A DNA stretch of 64,000 bases from Avena insularis. Its lineage: Eukaryota; Streptophyta; Magnoliopsida; Poales; Poaceae. Below, piece after piece: positions 60,201-64,000 of this stretch (positions within the stretch are counted from its first letter, which is position 1; every line of letters begins with the position of its first letter). The translations under genes and the position numbers were made by a program. Where the stretch lies: NCBI GenBank assembly GCA_023614405.1, contig CM042684.1, positions 532,626,682-532,690,681 of the forward strand. The letters are read 5' to 3'. The notes under the pieces were generated by a model. It searched no databases. It worked only from the letters and a program-made list of their open reading frames with translations, and was not told the origin of the DNA.

Positions 60201-60396
60201 TTTATTGTGTTTCCTTTACTTATTACAAGTTGAGTTATATTATAGTGAGTTGTCTTCTATTATGATCTATGTATTTGATGAATGTGATGCTTCTTGTCCG
60301 TATTCTTTTATCGACTCTTCACTCCATAAACCTGAGGCCATGTTTATTGAGCTCAGTTTTGCTTGGGGACAAGCGAAGTCTAAGCTTGGGGGGAGT
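57297..60396 (+). other. 3' internal region shared with the other gypsy elements
   Basis: Blocks such as GAGTCTTGGAAGTTATTACT, TGGATCCCGGCGGTGTGAAA and AAGGGGTACCCCGTTGGCGG also occur in the elements at 18662 and 32371. It contains the coiled-coil frame 57989-58495. Confidence 0.8.
57989..58495 (+). CDS. Coiled-coil retroelement protein, 168 aa
   Basis: An uninterrupted frame starts MKMKISMIFTGDSLEDIINP and ends DEDERIPPPPKE. Residues about 48-118 are rich in Glu, Lys, Leu and Gln with heptad spacing (MEALEQEVFRYKKMAEREVD, then ELKDEVLSLRQTTNKLQ), predicting a coiled coil. It lies downstream of gag in the position where some Athila-type elements carry an extra ORF. No catalytic motif, signal peptide or membrane segment is seen. 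A structural or RNA-binding partner role is possible but not shown. The related elements at 18662 and 32371 do not have this frame in the matching region. Confidence 0.6.
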   Translation: MKMKISMIFTGDSLEDIINPYMRELKIHPKELLLEGGEVRIKEVQGPKGEGSLEDRMEALEQEVFRYKKMAEREVDIIHKICFELITEHQKETAELKDEVLSLRQTTNKLQAQFYDVQNQNCEYEARFKLISAAASFRMLETTMSFVDGKPLPWKTDEDERIPPPPKE

Positions 60397-61904
60397 TGAT
60401 ACGTCCATTTTGCATCACTATTCTATGTCTTAATTCACTATTATTCATTGATATATTTCATATTGAGAGGTGATACTTATGTTATTTCATCTATTTTTGC
60501 ATGGTTGATGACTTTTGGAGCATGGACTGCAGTCGATTACGATGGAAAATGTGCTGTTTGGAGGCAAAATTCGCGAAGATCAGAAAATCCAGGAAAATAT
60601 ACGAAAAATCCTATTTTTCCAGAAGACTAAGGATGCCAGAAGACGGAGTGGAGATGGGCCACAGGGGGCCCACACCACCCCATGGTGCGGGCAGCCCTAG
60701 GCCATGCCAGGAGGTGGTGTGGCCACCCTGGCCCACTCCAGCCTCTCCCCTCTAGCGTATATCATCCTCCCGAAACCCTAAGACTCGGGGAGCGACCACA
60801 GAAAGATTTCGCCGCCTCTACGGGGCGGAAAACACCGAGAGAGAAAGATCTCTCTGCCAGACAGATTTCTGCTCGAGGAATTCCTTCCCGGAGAGGGGAG
60901 ATCGTCGCCATCAACACCACCATCAAGCTGGACTTCATCGGGATCATCATCATCACCACCACCATCAGCACCATCAGCACCCTCATCACCATCTCCATAT
61001 TGATGCAACAATTGCGTTGAATCTTGCATAGTTCATAGGGGAAACTTTCCCGGTGTTGATTACTCTTTATAGTTGATGCTATTGAGTGAACCATTGAATT
61101 ATTGTTTATGTTCAGATTGTTATACATCATTATTCCATCTCTGATCATGATCCATATGATGTCTTGTGAGTAGTTCGTTTTGTTCTTGAGGACATGGGAG
61201 AAGTCTTGTTGTTAGTAGTGAAGTTGCGTTGAGAAAGATTCAATAGATTGTTATTTAAGTTGTGGCGTACTTCTTCTAGTGGTGTCATGTGAACGTCGAG
61301 TACATGACACTTCACCTATATGGGCCTAGGGGAATGCATTGTGTATTTGGCTACTAATCGTAGGGGTTGCCGGAGTGACAGAAACCTGAACCCCCGTTAG
61401 GAAACCATTGCACAAGGGACGCAAGGGTCTTAGAGTTTAAAGCTATGGTTAGGTTTCTACCTTAATTACTTTCTTGTACTTATGGATGTTTGCAAGGGGT
61501 ATATTCACAAGTATGTATTAGTCTTGGATGGGGCGATACATTAGCACAGGTTCACCCACACAACACTTAGCAAGCTAAAGAAGATTAATCAACTATATGA
61601 AGCGAAAGCACTTGACAGTCTTCCCATGTGTACTCAAGAACGTTTGGTCATCTTAAGTAATACAACCGGCTTGTCCTTTGCTGTATAAAAGATTGGGCCA
61701 CTTTCTGCATTTATTCCTACTGTCTTTTATTTACTCGTACTTTGTTTACTTGCTATATCAAAACCCCCTAAAAATCCGTTTGCTAAGTATTTGCAGAGAA
61801 TTCCTGATCCATACCACTAGCCAGCACCTTCTGCTCCTCGTTGGGTTCGACACTCTTACTTATCAAAAATAGGGCGATACACCCCCTATACTTGTGGGTC
61901 ATCA
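60397..61904 (+). repeat. 3' LTR (1508 bp)
   Basis: Matches 54286-55769 closely. Differences include a longer ACCATCAGCACCATCAGCAC stretch near 60959-60978. It is followed by CACCA. Confidence 0.93.
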
Positions 61905-62418
61905 CACCACTCTGGCAGAAGTGGATAATTCTGATCAAGAAATGATAGGTATGCTCAACATACTCTCCAATCCTGGAAAAGTTTTATTTGACCCTGGTGC
62001 AACTACTTCATTCATTTGAGAGAAATTTTGTGAAACATTTAGGGTTAGAAGGGCACCGTTAGAAAACCCGTTGTCCGTTATAATGGCAGGGGGTACCGTA
62101 GTAGTAACCCATATAAAGATGAATCAAGTCATCATGATCTATGGAAATGTTTACTATGCGGATCTTTATGTGATCCTGATGAAAGGGATAGCAGTAATTT
62201 TGGGAATGGATTGGATGACAGAACATGGAGCTCAGATTAATTTTGAAGACAATACTGTCTCAATCAAAACTCCAAGAGGAGGAATAATATTTTATCAAGC
62301 AGATAGGAACACACATATAGATGTGGATCTATAGTTAAACTCCATGAGTGAGGTAAAGTTGGAGGATATTCCAGTAGTCAATGAATTCATGGATGTCTTG
62401 TAGGAGGTTCGGGTATTA
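61905..62418 (+). pseudogene. Ty3/gypsy protease relic, continuation of the interrupted element
   Basis: Joining 54285 to 61910 restores the host reading through the insertion point. The frame gives a retropepsin: PGKVLFDPGATTSFI, where the active site is normally D-S-G-A. A TGA (62018-62020) follows at once. Then come LSVIMAGGTVVVTHIKMNQV and the ILGMDWMTEHGAQINF motif near 62197-62244, as in chromovirus-type proteases. Similarity fades after EFMDVL near 62400, before the reverse transcriptase. The active-site Pro and the stop make it dead. Confidence 0.85.
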
Positions 62419-64000
62419 AAACAATAAAATTTTACCCTATGCCCCTGAACCCCTTTGTTGCAAGGACCTATCTATTAGTAATGCAGTAACGGGAGGGGAT
62501 TTTTGCAAACTTACCCTTAAAGACCGAAAAGTGTTGTCAACGCTCGGGAGAGCGTGGTTGATGTAGACAAGCCGAAGCCGACCTTAAGGTCGTGATGAAG
62601 TCCTCGCGCTCATGCGGATCCAACGACTTCTAGTGCCTAAAATGTTGCACCTCGCAGGGAGTTACATGCATCCGGTTCCTGGCGATGACTCCCGCTTCCC
62701 CGATCCAGCAACAGTTGCGGAAGTAGAGCTCCCGGATCCGAATTTCGTAGCGTGACGATGCTCGGCGGTGAAGATGTCTCTTGTTCGTGCAGTCCGGACA
62801 TGGGAACATGGTCACGAGAGAGAGAGAGTATCAATTGGAGGTCTCCCCAAAAGTGAGGAAACCTTTATTGAATATTATGTTGTATTGTATTATTTGGTCA
62901 AAATACCCCACTATATAGGGGGAAGGGGAGGTACTCCCTCCCTCATAGTCTCAGGGTGGGACTAAACAAGGGAGAGGGAGAGAGGGGTGGCCGCCAGCCC
63001 CTAGGGGCCCTAGTGGGCCCCCACGCGGGGGGTGGGGGGGCAAGGCCCAGCCGAGCATCTCCTCCCTCCTTCGTCCCTTTGCCTTTCCCTCATGGGCCCT
63101 TCTCCCTCCGGAATTTGGCCCATTAAGGCTTTTGACCTTTTAATTGATTTTCTCTTTTATTAAATAATTATGAATAAATGATAAATCAATATTAAACATT
63201 CATTCACATATTATTCAATCTCTGTGGCTATGGAACACCTACCACCTCCACTCCGGAGATCCTCCGGACTTACCAAAACCCTTCTGGTTTTCTCTCTTCT
63301 CTTTCTTCGGTGATTCTACTAATCCTATAAACACTCTCTAAGCATCACCAAGCCATTAAGCATGATACCCCATGGTTCGGGAACACTCCAGACATGGTCT
63401 AGACACTCCCGGACCAATGATCAACAGAGGGACCTAGATGTCCATGTGACCCCTGTGCATTCCACGAAATCTTTCGTCATTTGAACCATGAACGTCGTGT
63501 CTTATTCCTTTTGTCTTTTGATACTTGCATTGCCGGAGATCTTATCAATGACATCACCATGTCGGGTTCAATCTTGTTACCGACAAATGCTACTTGACTC
63601 GTTCTGACAAGTGATATCCCTGTGATCAAATCACACGTTGCACAACTATTGGATATAACTTCTCCGAGTGGGCCCTCGAGTATCTTTCTGTCACGCGGAT
63701 GGAAAAATCCCGCTCTTGACATATAATGCCTCTACTATTCCTCCGAATACCTGAACACACCTTTATGATCACCGTTTAACCGTGTGATGGTTGATGCTAT
63801 CAAAGTACCCTCGGGAGACAGTGAATGATATAGCCTCACGGTCTAAGAAATAGTACACTAGGTCTATTCTAATCATCGTAACTTGAACTTCATGACATGA
63901 TCGGATCACAATGTTTAGGTTGGGTATTAGTTTATCATCTCATTCTCAGAATGAGGTGACTCCATTTCCAACTGGCATAAATGCCACATGATCAGGAAAC
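62419..64000 (-). mobile_element. Copia-like LTR, minus strand, incomplete
   Basis: From about 62550 to the window end the layout parallels the BARE/Angela-like LTR at 3922-5628, although diverged: CCGAGTGGGCCC near 63665 against 5109, ACACCTTTATGATCACC near 63758 against 5201, and a GGTCTAAGAAA counterpart. Family and exact left boundary could not be fixed, and the right end is outside the window. It appears to have truncated the gypsy relic ending near 62418. Confidence 0.45.

Larger units (their letters stand above)
54286..61904 (+). mobile_element. Complete gag-only Ty3/gypsy element (Athila-like), 7.6 kb
   Basis: LTRs at 54286-55769 and 60397-61904 start TGATACGTCCATTTTGCATC and end TGTGGGTCATCA. 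CACCA occurs exactly at 54281-54285 and 61905-61909. A tRNA-Asp primer site follows the 5' LTR, and a purine tract (AGCTTGGGGGGAG) precedes the 3' LTR. The 4.6-kb interior encodes a gag-like protein and a coiled-coil protein but no reverse transcriptase or integrase. It is therefore non-autonomous but structurally intact. It is inserted in an older, dead gypsy element. Confidence 0.94.

Overview
The window looks like nuclear DNA of a Triticeae grass (wheat, barley or Aegilops type). The reasons are the BARE/Angela-like copia LTR, Sabrina/WHAM-like Ty3/gypsy elements with tRNA-Asp primer sites, Stowaway MITEs with TA duplications, plant L1-type LINE debris, and three intron-containing plant genes separated by nested retrotransposons. 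Family names are from memory of these repeats. No database search was possible.

Layout. 1-2214: a minus-strand gypsy LTR split by a plus-strand solo LTR of the same family. 3922-5628: a minus-strand BARE/Angela-like solo LTR. 6640-16304: a very unusual LTR element with two ~4.4 kb LTRs around an internal region of only 796 bp, itself inserted in an older SINE-like repeat. 16559-17610: three MITE-like elements. 17845-26848: a dead LINE split by a complete 6.8 kb gypsy element (18662-25481). 27739-30065: a GABA/amino-acid transporter gene (4 exons, 479 aa). 32371-39753: a minus-strand gypsy element with decayed gag and protease and no polymerase. 41115-42740: another LINE relic. 43746-45660: a plastid RNA polymerase sigma factor gene (5 exons, 481 aa, SIG2-like). 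48158-49672: a PIF/Harbinger relic. 50647-51603: an unrecognised six-helix membrane protein (2 exons, 281 aa). 52018-52862: a broken F-box gene. 53220-62418: a dead Ty3/gypsy element split by a complete gag-only gypsy element (54286-61904). 62419-64000: part of a copia-like LTR in minus orientation.

Most insertion boundaries are supported by 5-bp target duplications read directly: TGGGG/TAGGG, GAAAT, AGACG, GTGTG, AGGGG and CACCA. The order of insertion can therefore be reconstructed. The three intact genes (transporter, sigma factor, membrane protein) are ordinary single-copy-looking host genes with consensus GT-AG introns and no evident functional linkage.

The most interesting material is in the retroelements. 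One is a giant-LTR, minimal-interior element. The others are three polymerase-less gypsy elements that share a long 3' internal region but carry different ORFs and, in one case, unrelated LTRs.
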